Shown: in pieces, positions 1 to 9,706 of the stretch
Layout: each line of letters starts with the position of its first letter
How positions within the stretch are numbered: position 1 is the first letter of the stretch
Notes under the pieces: model-generated
The model's input: the letters and a program-made list of their open reading frames with translations, nothing else
Databases searched by the model: none
Told to the model about the DNA's origin: nothing
Assembly: GCA_002221725.1 (NCBI GenBank)
Contig: NJFT01000317.1
Coordinates: 1-36,268, forward strand
Origin: Scedosporium boydii
Taxonomy: Eukaryota > Ascomycota > Sordariomycetes > Microascales > Microascaceae
Reading direction: 5' to 3'
DNA: 36,268 bases
Position numbers and translations under genes: made by a program

Positions 1-852
1 GGGGGGTTTCTCCAGGGTCCCTCGGAAGGGGCTTACCAGGCCTTTGAAACTCGTTCGCTGATTTGGCCAGGTCTCTACCAAGGTGCCCGGGAGAGGAAAG
101 CAGGCCACCAGAATCGAAGTCCTAACCTGAGAGGACGGCTTTGGGCGGCGCCTGCACATTCGATATATCGGGCCAGCTCACGGGTGGAATAGCTCTTCTA
201 GCACATCCTACAGAGATAGAGAGACAGGGTGATGGAGGCCATTAAGACGCTGTCAGACTCAATGGAAGATGGGCGGCGGTGGATGAGAATATCTCGCTCG
301 GGGACTGTTTGTGCCTACTTGATATCAGTACACATTACTAAAATGCAGTACTACATCAGTTCACGGTGGTTTCACCGGAACATGGCTATTTGTCTTGATC
401 TTCTTCACCCAATTGCTCGACGATGGCTAGGTGTCAGAGGATGCTTGTCAACATGCCTCGGCAATGAACGCAGATACGTTTCCAGCGCAGCGTTTATACA
501 AATCACATCATCGTTTCCGAGCATGTCACGAAATCCGGTCAGAGCCAGGCTCCAGAGGAAGTTTAGAGTCAATTGCCCTTCCCCGGGCTTGACAGGGCCT
601 GGCCCGGAGTTGAGTGATACCCCATGCGGGGAAGTGGGCTGGTCGGACAATAAAGCTAGATCACTAATCAAATCTGCCTCGGCACCGAGTCGGCTTGCAT
701 TCCGTTTCCGCATCTGAAAGCGAACAACTTCATCCTTGATAAATACAAGGCCATGACTGCAAATCATTACACATGTCTAATGTTGTCGCTCATTAGCAAC
801 AGCAACGCGCTTACAGTAACCCCATTGCAAGAATAGCACACTGATATCCAAC
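1..852. other. left flank, no supported gene
   Basis: The sequence opens with a run of six G. Open frames exist on both strands (229-717 plus, 405-767 minus), but they overlap each other and show no recognisable domain. The last part should hold the promoter and 5' leader of the enoyl-CoA hydratase gene that starts at 853. A GTAAGC donor-like site on the minus strand near 30 could belong to an exon continuing off the window, but nothing confirms this. Confidence 0.4.
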
Positions 853-1842
853 ATGGCTCCTTCAGTCCCTGAGTCGTACGCTTCTCTCAACTATGCCGAG
901 ATCTCCATTTCTAACGTCCCAGAATCGTCTCCCACCGTCACCAAGGTAGTTACCGTTGCATTTAACCGACCGAAAAAGCACAATGCGGTAACTGGTAATA
1001 TGATTGAGGAGCTCGTATCGGCCTTTGAGCTCCTCGGCCAAGACAGCCGGGTCCGCGTGATTATTCTCACCGGTAAAGGGAGGACCTTCTGTGCTGGAGC
1101 GGACTTGGAGATTGGCTTTTCTGCATTGCTCCCTCAGAAGCAAAGCGAGGAGGCATTTAACAATTATAGAGACGGGTATGTTGGCATATATTTCCTACAA
1201 CGAAGTGGTTCTGTAATAGACTGACATCTAGTCATCAGCGGTGGTCGCATTGCACTCGCGATTGCGAGGTGCCCAAAGCCAACGATTGCGGCTGCGAACG
1301 GCTCAGCTGCCGGCGTGGGCTTCACGCTTATGCTGCCCGCCACCATTCGCGTCGCCTGGGAGGGTGCCAAAGTCGCTGCGCCCTTTTCAAGGCGAGGCAT
1401 TACTCTTGAATCCTGCAGTGCTTTCTTCTTGCCACGCTTGATTGGCCTGTCGAAAGCAATGCATATCTCGACGACCGGGGCAACGTACCTTGTGACGGAC
1501 CCTCTTGTGCGAGATCTGTTTTCTAAGCTTCTCCCCACCCCCGAAGAAACTGTTGCGTACGCCACTCAGCTCGCCGTTGACATTGCTGAGAATACATCTG
1601 AGGTCAGCACCAAGTTAAACCGTGACTTGTTACTGTACTGCCAGGAATCGCCCGAGCAGGCACATCTCATCGAGTCCAAGGCGTTCCTATCGCTAGTTGG
1701 CTCTGGGGATAACTTGGAAGGAGTCAAGAGTTTCATGGAAAAGAGGAAGCCCAATTTTACGGGGACTATCACCAAAGAAAAACTGCCGTTCTGGCCTTGG
1801 TGGGACGACCAGACGCAGCAGAAACTAAAGGAGAAGCTTTGA
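853..1842 (+). CDS. enoyl-CoA hydratase/isomerase family protein, two exons, 308 aa
   Basis: Exons 853..1175 and 1239..1842 are joined across a 63-nt GT-AG intron (GTATGT donor, CAG acceptor). The join restores a continuous crotonase fold. Seen: an FNRPKKHNAV segment near residues 37-46; the oxyanion-hole motif FCAGADL at about 79-85; PKPTIAAANGSAAGVG at about 120-135; and ITLES at about 162-166, whose Glu165 lies where peroxisomal delta3,delta2-enoyl-CoA isomerases carry their catalytic Glu. This family handles unsaturated acyl-CoA in beta-oxidation, or in fungal secondary metabolism. The C-terminus ends in EKL, which is not a canonical peroxisomal PTS1 (SKL type), so its location is uncertain. 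The length fits the fungal family. Isomerase versus hydratase activity is inferred, not shown. Confidence 0.88.
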
Positions 1843-1986
1843 TTTGGCTGTCTTGGAGTTTGCATGCATCTCACTGAAAGTCGTCCATAAGACTTGTGTA
1901 ATAGGTTAGGAATTGACACTGAACGTAGATGTAATCCATCCACTGTCCCTCTCCGCAAGACAGACCTTAGTATCTTCGCATAGTGA

Positions 1987-3278
1987 CTACCCTATCTTGA
2001 ACGATATCCCTTTCCCCTTGAAAATTTCTGCGAGCCCCTTAAGCTGAGTATTAACCACCCTGCCACTTATGGTTATACTTTCGAGCGTGGGAAATCTGTC
2101 CAGTGCGACTGATTCCAACATAGAGAGGGCGGATGTCAGACGATCCGGTGATCCTCCATAATAGCCTTGCCAGATGAAGAGGGTGCGTAGGGATGCAGGA
2201 ATCATGTTGACAAGAAGCAGTTCGTCAAGTTGTGATTCACCATCAGGACCCGGAATGTGGCTCCCGCCTTCCTCGATCCGGTGTGGTATCAAGCATCGTA
2301 TATCGAGGGTTAAGTGCTCAAGGTTGGCTAAATTCCTCAAGGACTGAATAGCCATATCCTCATTTTCGGTCTTAAAATAGGCATCGTCGAAGGCTAGGTC
2401 TAGATGCTTCAGGGAGCGAACGTGTCGCAATGCATGCTGGGCCTCGAGGGGTGTAAACTGGTCTTCCCCGACGACAAGGCCGCCAGCTTCATACGCGAAT
2501 ATCGACAATCGAGGACAGTTACGAAGGATATTCTCGAGCGACCGGGCATTATCCCACTGAGAGTAAGCCTTAGTTCAGTCAGGCTCTCAAACACGGATGT
2601 GAACGGGTCGCAATAGCGAACCGCTCTACAATCGAGTTTGTGGAGGTTAGGAGCGGCCTTGGCAAGCGGCCAGATGGCGTCGAAAGACATGCCGCCTTCC
2701 GTGTCCGGGTAGCCCGATTCTACATGGGTGAGTTTCGTCAAGGAGCCAACTGGAATTGGAAGAAAGATATCGTCTAAGTCAATGAAGCAGTCAAGCTTCT
2801 CCAAATTCGGACACAGCGTTGCCATTACCGCCATGGCAGGCGCTGTGGTATCGAACAATTCTTGATCGTATCCCACCTCATCCGGGATATCAGATGCGCG
2901 CTCGGCTACCGCTTCCTCGTGAAATTTCGAGAGGGTTAAGTAGAGGCCGGCATCCTCGGATTTCTCAAATGCGTACCAAGCGCATCCGCAAAGTTCCTTG
3001 ACGCCTTTTCGGAGAGTGTCATGGACAAGAAGTGTTCGGGCTAAAAGCCACCACTTGCGGCAGCTAGGGCGGTGATAGACAATGGGTGTGCAAAGGGCAT
3101 TGAGAGCTCTTGATGTGAGACAAAGAGAAGCTAGCGCAGTGGTGTATTTGCGTTCCTCGTAAGGCTGGTTCTCCGCGCACGCCATGTGGACATGGTGAGA
3201 TGGCTCAGAAGATGGCATGCAGTGCAAGCATAGAGCCTCGACAATGTCGATTAACGGAAGTGAGGTAAAAGACGCCAT
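1987..3278 (-). CDS. F-box/leucine-rich-repeat-like protein with a frame break, about 430 aa
   Basis: It reads from ATG at 3278 to TAG at 1987. The N-terminus (LPLIDIVEALCLHC) resembles a degenerate F-box. It is followed by LxxLxL-type repeats such as PNLEKLDCF, PNLHKLDCR, LTELRLTL, RSLKHLDLAF and NLEHLTLDI, typical of fungal F-box/LRR substrate adaptors of SCF ubiquitin ligases. The protein is in one frame down to about 2560 and in another from there to the stop. Coding-like LRR sequence runs up to the switch on both sides (LTELRLTL, then QWDNARSLENIL). A 38-nt intron (GTGTTT to CTCAG) would restore the frame, but that is short for a fungal intron. A 1-nt indel, real or from sequencing, is equally possible. 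No neighbour explains its role. Confidence 0.6.
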
Positions 3279-3605
3279 TTCGTAGGAAAATAAAAAAAGA
3301 AAGTAGAAAAAGCAATAGAGAGTAGCCTGTCCCTGGTATCTATGAAGCTGAAGTGAGATCAGGTTTTAAAAGTTCTCCTGGTTTTCACTGAAATGTCATA
3401 AACTAGGCAGCAGGAAGGATTCACCCGGCTTCCACCATCACTATCTTAGCCTTTTTAGCCGGTCTCACCAGCTAACATGTCCGGCAGATGTTAGAGCGCC
3501 GTGGTCGCACGAAGAGCGAATCGAAACCCTTAGGAACGCAGATTTTTCAATCCCTCCCGGAAACTTCCAGTTACGTTACACAACACGCACTCGGCGAGCA
3601 CTCCA
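3279..3605. other. intergenic, promoter side of the F-box/LRR gene
   Basis: A/T- and purine-rich sequence lies directly upstream of the minus-strand ATG at 3278. No gene, repeat or RNA was recognised. Confidence 0.4.
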
Positions 3606-4136
3606 CTCTCCATAGACGAACACCTGGATGACGACATGGATCCTGAGGGGCAATGGTCAGAGCTATAACCAGGGGCTCTCGAAAATAAGCTTGAAACTGT
3701 CAAGCCACTACTCGCTGCCGGCGTCAATCCCAATGAAGGCCCGATTAGGTACTACAGAAAGCTTGCACTGCAAGACGGACGCACGACGGGTAACCGGTCA
3801 ATCGAGATTCTGTCATCTTCTGGCACCAAGGTTGACACCCCGAGGGAGGGGGAGAGGGGACAATGGAGGGAGAATGGGCTGGCCCTTGCAGTCGAATGCG
3901 ACTACCATCCCAATATCGCTGACCTGATGTTAAACCACAGGGCGGGTCGATGTGAATCATGGGGCCAGGCTTCTAGAGGTAGTGAAGAGACCGTGTGAAG
4001 TGCGAAGCCGGCGCTGATATTAATGCTGGCCCCTGCCCGCAGAACTGACAGGACGGCCCTGCAGATCGCAGCATCTATGAGACACTGGGCGGTCATAGAG
4101 TTTCTGCTGGATAACGGCATCCTTTTGAACAAGGGC
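3606..4136 (+). pseudogene. ankyrin-repeat protein relic
   Basis: One frame gives recognisable degenerate ankyrin repeats: LETVKPLLAAGVNPNEGP just after 3690, LALAVECDYHPNIADLML near 3880-3930, and RTALQIAAS followed by VIEFLLDNGILLNKG at 4050-4136. The frame is cut by TAA at 3666-3668 and TGA at 3996-3998. The phrase EAGADINAG, a classic ankyrin turn, lies in a different frame just after the TGA, which indicates compensating indels. No ATG-to-stop model spans the region, so it is a decayed gene. Ankyrin proteins are greatly expanded in Pezizomycotina, and the native role of this copy cannot be told. Confidence 0.55.
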
Positions 4137-4430
4137 CTTTCGTTTCCACCTCGATGTAGCAGAATCTCAGATGGGCTGTCACCCGCCAAGGCTCTCCCAA
4201 GATATGGCCAACTATGCTTCTGCTCATTGTACCCTGAATACGGCCGGGCGTGTTCTGCCCCTGCTATTTTTTCGGCGGCGTAATGAATGGGAAGGGGGGA
4301 CTTCTGACGGGAGAGGGGTAAAATCCATCCAAAATCCGTTCCCGGATGGTATCAGTCGTGGGTGGGCAGTGTTAGGCAAAGTCAAACCCACCATTCTTCA
4401 GAGAGTGTCAACAAGATCTCATCTATCTGC

Positions 4431-4700
4431 TCATTCACGGCCAGGGTGGCTGGCGAATGACGGGTGCATGGGTACAAGGTCCTGTTTTGCGAGGTTGATG
4501 TTACGTGTAATGATTGCGTGGAGAGGGGTGTCATGACGCTCCGCTGGCCCTGAGATTCTTACCCGCGTATTGATTCCGGCGTCGTAGTAATAATAAGTGT
4601 CCTCAGACCATCGAGAATCCAAATGGGAAAAAGCGACCACGCACTGAGCGCGGACGTTGCCACGTAAGCCAGGCAAGACGTGGGGGAATATTTCGAATTT
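4431..4700 (-). pseudogene. second ankyrin-like relic, opposite strand
   Basis: The minus-strand frame contains YYYDAGINTRV followed by a spacer and then DTPLHAIITRNINLAK. This is the order of an ankyrin turn followed by the TPLHxA helix start of the next repeat. The frame is short, has no plausible start and ends quickly, so only a fragment is seen. It lies tail to tail with the plus-strand ankyrin relic. It could be the remains of an inverted or independent copy. Confidence 0.32.
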
Positions 4701-4963
4701 AATGGGACTTGGCAGGCGCCCCATGCCCTTCGCCGTACCACCGAGCCATCCACCAAGGCGCATGAACCTCACCATTACGTAGGCAGTGAGCGTATGGGAC
4801 GAGAAGAGGACCGATTACGGATAGCTTATCGCTTGTGTGAATGTTCGCAAAGATCAGACCCTCCTCGGGAAAGTGAATAATCGTACGCCTCTTCCTATAG
4901 CGGCTATTCCACCAAAATCCGTTGGACTTGAGGAATCTTGGGATACCAAAATCAGGCAACATT

Positions 4964-5597
4964 CGACGAGGGGTTCGTACGCAGCTCGGCTCCGATACCC
5001 GGACTAGTTACTTGAGAGAGGCGAGGTTTGGTCGGCGTACAAGGCGGCTTGATCGGATCATTCCGCCACGTCGCTGTGAAATAAAAGCGGCGCTTGTAAT
5101 GGAGCCCCGAAGGCCGCCAACGATGTTGTCTCGTATCTGGGGAAGAACAGATACGATCTCAAAAAGGAACAAGTGCGTATCCGTGTCGAGGTAACTTGGA
5201 GAGCAGACAGTAATGGTGCACTTGACTGCTTTCGCTTTCCTACGTACGTGTGATATGCCGCGTTGCACTATCACCCTATACCTTCCCACAACCCTGAACT
5301 ATCTCTTGCTGAAGAGGAGGATGAATGGTGAGGGTTGTGGATATATGCGTGAGACAGAATGTCGTTGGCATTGTGCATGCCCTAGTGTCTCCGCGTTCGT
5401 TGGATCCCATAAGGTAAAACGGCGCATCGCTGATCGTGGATGGAAGGTCGAGATAGAGGATACTCGGGGACGTAGACAGGGCAGGGAGACTGTCATTCTG
5501 TGCGTTCATATCGATAGCATACCCTTCAACTAGGTAGAGAAATGAGTCTCGTCGCCTTCATGACCATTCAAAACCAAAACTGCTCAAACTTACGACC
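4964..5597. other. no recognisable gene
   Basis: Only short overlapping open frames on both strands are present, none with a known motif. The stretch is probably decayed sequence continuous with the relics on either side. Confidence 0.35.
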
Positions 5598-6090
5598 ATG
5601 GCCCCTCTCGTCTAACTGATCACTGGTATATTTGGGATCGGCACAGGCCTGGCCGACACGTAGCCTCCGTGGGAGAGGCGAACGTCCCGGGCCGGCGAGT
5701 GGAGAGCATCCATCTGAGGTTCGGGAATGTGGCCTTCCAGAAACTTGTTGTTACCTCAACGTCTTTAGAGATGTATGTCGTAGTCGATGGTGCCTCTCGC
5801 ATCGTCGAGGAAAGGTGCCGAAGGGGTCAGGTATGGTTGCCTACATTCAATGCTTTGGGTCCGGCGGCAACTCCAATGGCGAGGGTGGGCATATCAATGT
5901 GTTCCATGTCAACGTGTTTTGCTCTAGGTCCGGGGTGCGTCTCATTCTTCCTCTTGTTCGGTCAGTCGCGAAGTCGCGGATGTATCACGTTCACATTCTC
6001 CAACATCGTCTGAAAATTCCCATTCCATTCTTGTCGCACTATTACGTCGCAGCCAGGGCCAGGCCATCTTGAGCGCCTACGTCGGAGGAA
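5598..6090 (+). pseudogene. possible short-chain dehydrogenase/reductase relic
   Basis: ATG at 5598 opens MAPLV, then a stop, then LITGIFGIGTGLA. This matches the N-terminal Rossmann glycine motif TGxxxGIG of fungal SDRs, interrupted by TAA at 5613-5615. Farther on, in shifting frames, come a VN-GP-like segment near 5910-5990 and an AYVGGNW-like segment near 6080, in the order expected for the SDR core and active-site helix. Multiple stops and frame changes rule out a working gene. The identification rests mainly on the first 20 codons and is tentative. Confidence 0.35.
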
Positions 6091-8070
6091 ACTGGGTGAT
6101 TAAAGCTCCCATGTGCCGCGTTCGACTACGGTGGATTCCAGATTCATGCTAGCCCGCCGAGAGCAGAAGGCGAGACCTTGTCGATCGTCTCTGTTCGACA
6201 GTTCGTTCTGGGATCATGTCACAAACGCTATGGCACACGCGGCCGATAGTCTGAGAGAGTCGGCGCGAAAGGCAGGTGTCATCAAAGGGCGGGTTTCACG
6301 ACCGGGGGACTTTCGGCAGTGGGGTGACGCTAGGGTCTAATAAAAAAGAGGTTGGAGGCATCGGAAAAGAAATGCTGGGAAATGTTGAAGTTGCTTCGAT
6401 CGACGGGAGGAGATTTTGCAGAGGACCAAGAGGCGGGGGGAAGCCGTTGCGACCAAGGAGAAGCTTAGACTCATTGACCTTGATCGCCATGGAGTCGAGA
6501 AGATGAGGGGTTTTTCTTAGTTTCTCTCTCGCCTTGTTCCCCGATGGTTTTTTTTTCGGGATTTTTTCGGGCGTGTATTTCTTTTCATCGAATTTTGTTC
6601 CTCGTCCATCAATCCAGGTATCGATGCCACCCTCCTAAAGGTAAGGTGATTGTGATTGGTCTCATTTCTTTTTTAGATTATTAGCACCAGCGAGGAAAAT
6701 CAGGGAAACCAATGTCTTGAAGATCACTGTCTTGGTTGGAGAATGGAGAAGGGACCCCGATGCTCAGGAACCCGGTTTCGCTTCACGGGCCACATCAAGT
6801 TTCAGAACGCATTTCGTCGAAATAAGACAAGATTGTCGCAAATTGGAAGTGGAGAACGTCAATCGATTTCCGCCAATCTCTGGGATCCCCTGCATATGCT
6901 TAAATTGGACCTCTGAGCGGGATGTCGGGCTAGAACTTAAACAATCCTTTGACAGTTCAATGCCCTGGTCTTGGTGGCGCAGAAGCGCTCACACGACACT
7001 GACCACACTGGGACATCGCACGGAGTTGGGGTTGCAATGAATTGATGGCTGGCAATGTGGCGTCATGCTACCTCGCCTCTTGCTCAGGGGCTCAGGGGGG
7101 ACCAAGTCTGTCCACCCAAGGAGGCTTGATTAGCTGTGGACCAGTGGGACCGTGGCCCTCAAGGGTTAGGGGAAGCCAGCCAAGAAAATTAGGATCATGG
7201 AATTAATGCAGCCTCTGGCGACTAAAAGCGATAGGAATACCACATGAGGAGGCATTCATTCTCTTACCAGTCGAGGAAGTACACAAAGGAGAGGGACGAA
7301 GTAGACTTCTCACGGTGCAATGACACTGCACTCATTCGTGCATGTTGGGTAGCATCAAATGAAGATTACCATGGCACTTCCTTGGATAGGTACGCAGGTA
7401 CAAGATGATCTATCCACTTAATTATTAGTGATGGGGACGGTTTATTTGATTGCTCCATGATAATCTAAGGTTACTCCTGAGGATGTACTTCGTACCTCTC
7501 CCAACTCCGTCATCAGCCACTCTCGTCTCGTCACCTCAACTCCTCAACTCTACCTCTCCGGTCTCCCATCCTTTTCCGACCGTGGCACAGAAAACAACTG
7601 ACAAGCCAGGCCGTGGTATCGGGTGCTACTCTTGCATCTCGTGAGCGTATCCTCATTACGGGAGTACGGGGTAATTACGCTAATCCTCTTCTTCTCATTG
7701 GAGAGGGGCACGTTGGGTCTCCCTTTGCTCTGATAGGCTTCCCCCCTGCCGGCGCCAAGTGGATTCGGCAGCTGCCAAGCCACCCGGCGCATCACCCTGG
7801 CTCACAAAGCAGCAAACTACGCGTTGGTGAGAGAGGTCTTCGCCTTGATAAGACGGCATCGGCGGCTCTCCACAGTTTCTTGGCATCTTGATGTGTGATA
7901 GAGTTTTCATTAGGCCCATATAAGCTCTGTATTTCTATTTCTCTCCTGTAATTCCTGGAAATGTCTGTATTTCTCCCCGGTCTGACCCTTTGCCGCTCCT
8001 TTGCAAAGTCTCGTCCTCGTCTTCGTCCTCTTTTCCTTTTGGCTTCAATCCTTTTTTATTTTGGGATATA
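6091..8070. other. intergenic, no supported gene
   Basis: Nearly 2 kb with only short frames and pyrimidine-rich tracts (for example 6540-6600). The final part, about 7900-8210, is T-rich and presumably contains the promoter and 5' leader of the acyltransferase gene. No RNA gene or transposon was recognised. Confidence 0.4.
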
Positions 8071-8148
8071 GCCGTCACGCTCATTTGTGCTCTTTTTTTC
8101 GAAAATTGTGCCGTCACGCTCATTTGTGCTCTTTTTTTCGAAAATTGT
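8071..8148 (+). repeat. perfect 39-bp tandem repeat, two copies, in the leader of the acyltransferase gene
   Basis: The unit begins GCCGTCACGCTCATTTGTGC and ends TCGAAAATTGT. Copies occupy 8071-8109 and 8110-8148 with no mismatch by eye. The second copy ends 62 bp before the ATG at 8211, so the repeat sits in the probable 5' UTR or core promoter. Confidence 0.92.
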
Positions 8149-8210
8149 TTTATTGTAATTTTTATTTTCTCAATTTATCCACGGATTTTATTCCCGGTTA
8201 TGACCTAAAG

Positions 8211-9706
8211 ATGGCTATCGGCAAAGAAGGAAACGTGAAGTGGGTTGATGTAAGCTTCTTCGAACCCCCCACCTCCGAATTGAATTTCTTCAAGAAGCCC
8301 CATTCTGCATTCCGGCATCGTCATCATCATCACCAATACTGACTTGCAGCCCAGGGCCTGAGGGGACTGGCTTCCTTCCTCGTTGTGGTAACCCATATCG
8401 CCCGCGCTTTTGACGAGCAACTATTCAGCCCCGCCATATCCGAGAATGGCCCTCAACGCTTCCTCCAACTACCCTACATCCGCGTCCTTATCCAAGGCCG
8501 GATCGGTGTGGCCATCTTCAGCATGGTGACGGGTTACGTCTGTGTATTGAAGCCCATCAAGCTTATTCGACAAGGAAACCGAGAGGCTGCTCTGATGACC
8601 TTAACGAAGTCTTCGCTCCGTCGCATCCCACGACTCATCCTGCCGACCACGATCGCGACCTTCATTATCTGGATATTAACCCAGCTTGGCGCCTTCCATG
8701 TTGCGAAGCACACCGGTTCCGGGTGGACCAGCTACACGAGCCCGAAACGCTTCGATACTCTCGGCAAGAATTTGTACTGGCTGATGAAGCAAAATATCCG
8801 AACCTGGGTTTCGATGCAAAATGATTACGATCCGAATCAATGGACGCTCCTGCCGCTGTTGAAGGGCGCTATGATCATCTATGTCTTCATTGTCGCTACC
8901 TGCACGATGAAGACGCGCTACCGAATGATGTCTGCTGTCCTGATGTGGTTCTACTATTACGTGTCCAATGATTGTATGGCCCCTTCCATTGTAATATTTT
9001 CCAACGCGTGTACTCTTTGCTAATACCTTATCTTATAGCTGCTTTCGGTATGCAGTTCTTCTACGGCGTCTTCCTCGCTGAGCTCCAAAATCTACCCTCC
9101 GCAAACGAATTCCTTACCTCGCGCCCGATCCTCTCCCGCGTCATTTCGACTTTCTGCATGATCTCCGGCTTCTGCATCGCCTCGCTTCCCGAACACAACG
9201 TCGAGTGGGCCGTCTGGTCGAACAACATGAAGCTCCTCTTCGATTTCATTCTCCCCAAGGGGGCTGATTACCCCCGATTCAGCACCGCCTTCGGACTGCA
9301 TTTGATTTCCATGGGCCTCCACTGCAGCCCTCTCCTCCGCGATTTGCTGAGCAACCGGTGGTTCCTCTGGCTAGGAAAGCAGTCGTTCGCGGTATACCTG
9401 CTCCATGGCACCATCCTCCGCACCGTCCTCTGCTGGATGGTCTATGGCTTTTCCGTGCTCCCCGATCACAAGGATGATGAGGGCAAGATTGTCCCCACCC
9501 ACTTCGAACGCCCTAGCGGCCTCCGGGTGCTTGTTTGCTTGCCGTTCTGGCTACCGCTTAACTACGCCGCCGCCGTGGTTTGGACCACCTACGTTGACCC
9601 GTGGTGCGCCCGCGTGACGGAGAAGATGGTGAACTTTGTCAAGGATGACAAGGAAATATTAGGATCTGAACGACTCCTCGATCCCACGAAGGAAGGAAGG
9701 ACATGA
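8211..9706 (+). CDS. acyltransferase-3 family integral membrane protein, three exons, 441 aa
   Basis: Exons 8211..8249, 8355..8973 and 9039..9706. Intron 1 (105 nt, GTAAGC donor, CTGAC branch, CAG acceptor) joins MAIGKEGNVKWVD to GLRGLASFLVV. This recreates the family-defining LDGLRGxA-like N-terminus and so justifies the tiny first exon. Intron 2 (65 nt, GTATGG to TAG) joins YYYVSND to AFGMQFFYGVF. The rest is a multi-pass hydrophobic protein with the late signature RWFLWLGKQSFAVYLLHG. The family (acyltransferase 3, PF01757) transfers acetyl or acyl groups to sugars or small molecules at membranes. The substrate here is unknown. The short polar C-terminus after the last membrane segment is probably cytosolic. 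No biosynthetic partner lies next to it. Confidence 0.88.

Noticed and set aside
229..767. Overlapping frames on both strands near the left end
   Set aside because: Both are of chance length, mutually antisense and without domains or splice logic.
8318..8342. His-rich tail (HRHHHHQY) apparently ending the first acyltransferase frame
   Set aside because: It lies inside intron 1. Splicing 8249 to 8355 yields the family-typical VDGLRGLA junction, so the His run is not translated.
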